Shown here: positions 36,700 through 37,258 of the stretch, piece after piece
How the letters are laid out: each line of letters starts with the position of its first letter
Position numbering within the stretch: the first letter of the stretch is position 1
DNA from: Bacteroides sp.
GTDB lineage: Bacteria; Bacteroidota; Bacteroidia; Bacteroidales; Bacteroidaceae
Direction of reading: 5' to 3'
NCBI GenBank assembly: GCA_021201335.1
Contig: JAJQFD010000029.1
Span: forward strand, 1 to 37,258
DNA length: 37,258 bases
Notes under the pieces: model-generated
The model's input: the letters and a program-made list of their open reading frames with translations, nothing else
Databases searched by the model: none
Told to the model about the DNA's origin: nothing
Made by a program: the position numbers and the translations under genes

Positions 36700-37258
36700 T
36701 TATCTTTTAGTTAATCCTATTTTTACATTTAGTTTAAAATACCAAACCCCATTTTCACGTTCCAGGAATCCATATTTATCTTTAACAGTCGCTCCCTTCT
36801 CAAAGCGGGTATTGTTAAAAAGAAAATCTTCAAATCTTTCTCTTTCAGATTTATTATAACATTGTAACTCACCATTTCCTTTTACGAGAATCAAACCCTG
36901 TATGGCAGAATCTTCTCCATTGTAAATTTTCGCAGGACGCATTCCTAAAGCCAAAGACATCAAGAATTGCTTTATCTTAAATTCATAAAAACCATGTTTT
37001 TGAATGAGTTCATCTTTGATCTTTAACGGATTCATTGTTTTGATCACTTCGGTCAGTTCATTTACCTTGGTAATCCCATCAAGATGCATTATTCTTAACA
37101 TTTCAGCCAGTAACCGGGGAAAATGAAGATCAATCATCGATAAATTCCCCCGGAAAACCCGATCAACTACATCGGAGTATTTTAATATACCTCCTAACCG
37201 TTCAATTAGCATCATTCTGTCTGCTACTTCTTGCGGACTTTCCAATGCATTTACTTTA
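36700..37258 (-). CDS. Putative HpaII-family type II restriction endonuclease, C-terminal part (5' end outside window)
   Basis: The frame is open to the right edge (KVNALESPQEVAD before the TTG at 37243-37245), so the TTG is not a real start and the gene continues outside. About 186 residues are visible. The pattern FRGNLSMIDLHFPRLLAEML, FYEFKIKQFLMSLALGMRPA, CYNKSERERFEDFLFNNTRF and GVWYFKLNVKIGL matches my memory of the C-terminal half of HpaII-type restriction endonucleases. The catalytic part would be upstream. If right, a cognate cytosine methyltransferase should lie beyond the edge. An alternative is a conserved hypothetical of similar fold. Confidence 0.68.
   Translation of the reverse strand, partial: KVNALESPQEVADRMMLIERLGGILKYSDVVDRVFRGNLSMIDLHFPRLLAEMLRIMHLDGITKVNELTEVIKTMNPLKIKDELIQKHGFYEFKIKQFLMSLALGMRPAKIYNGEDSAIQGLILVKGNGELQCYNKSERERFEDFLFNNTRFEKGATVKDKYGFLERENGVWYFKLNVKIGLTKR

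Noticed and set aside
37243..37245. TTG as start of the last minus-strand gene
   Set aside because: The frame stays open to the window edge with a similar sequence style, so the gene is truncated by the window.

Overview
The window is AT-rich chromosomal DNA from a member of the Bacteroidota, most likely order Bacteroidales. The evidence is the complete Bat (aerotolerance) cluster, the rpmB-rpmG-DUF4295-ftsY-rimO gene order, a short eukaryote/archaea-like ProRS, a GyrA with Ser82 and Phe86 in the quinolone region, few Shine-Dalgarno sequences, and many upstream boxes of the Bacteroidota sigma-ABfr type (TAnnTTTG, sometimes with TTTG about 19-21 bp upstream). I cannot name the genus. Most of the region looks like core chromosome; no transposase, integrase, phage gene or CRISPR array was seen.

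Layout. 1-55: a tRNA-Arg(ACG) cut by the window edge. 129-7247 (minus): a patatin/beta-barrel outer-membrane protein, then the chaperones htpG and clpC, with hairpin terminators after htpG and clpC. 7894-11636 (plus): gyrA and a secreted TPR protein, ended by a terminator. 11837-13353 (minus): a DUF2007-Usp-Usp protein and a small DNA-binding protein with a clear promoter. 13467-21973 (minus): one long operon, moxR - DUF58 - BatD-like membrane protein - batA - batB - batC - batD - batE. It encodes a MoxR AAA+ ATPase, VWA-type proteins and TPR proteins that probably form a cell-envelope complex. 22206-22311: an unexplained array of four 20-bp palindromic units repeating every 22 bp. 22484-29395 (minus): an HU-TM-LysM fusion protein, a divergent HU, rimO, ftsY, DUF4295, rpmG, rpmB, cinA and tsaD. 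29465-34042 (plus): a 1525-residue TamB-like protein. 34576-37258 (minus): proS, a nitroreductase, and the C-terminal part of what looks like an HpaII-family restriction endonuclease running off the window.

Common themes are protein quality control (HtpG, ClpC), translation (tRNA, L28, L33, ProRS, TsaD, RimO), membrane targeting (FtsY) and envelope building (patatin barrel, TamB, Bat complex, HU-LysM). The observations most worth following are the palindrome array between the HU-LysM gene and the moxR/bat promoter, the HU-TM-LysM protein that could tether DNA to the cell wall, the internally duplicated Gln-rich tail of BatC, and the possible restriction endonuclease at the right edge.
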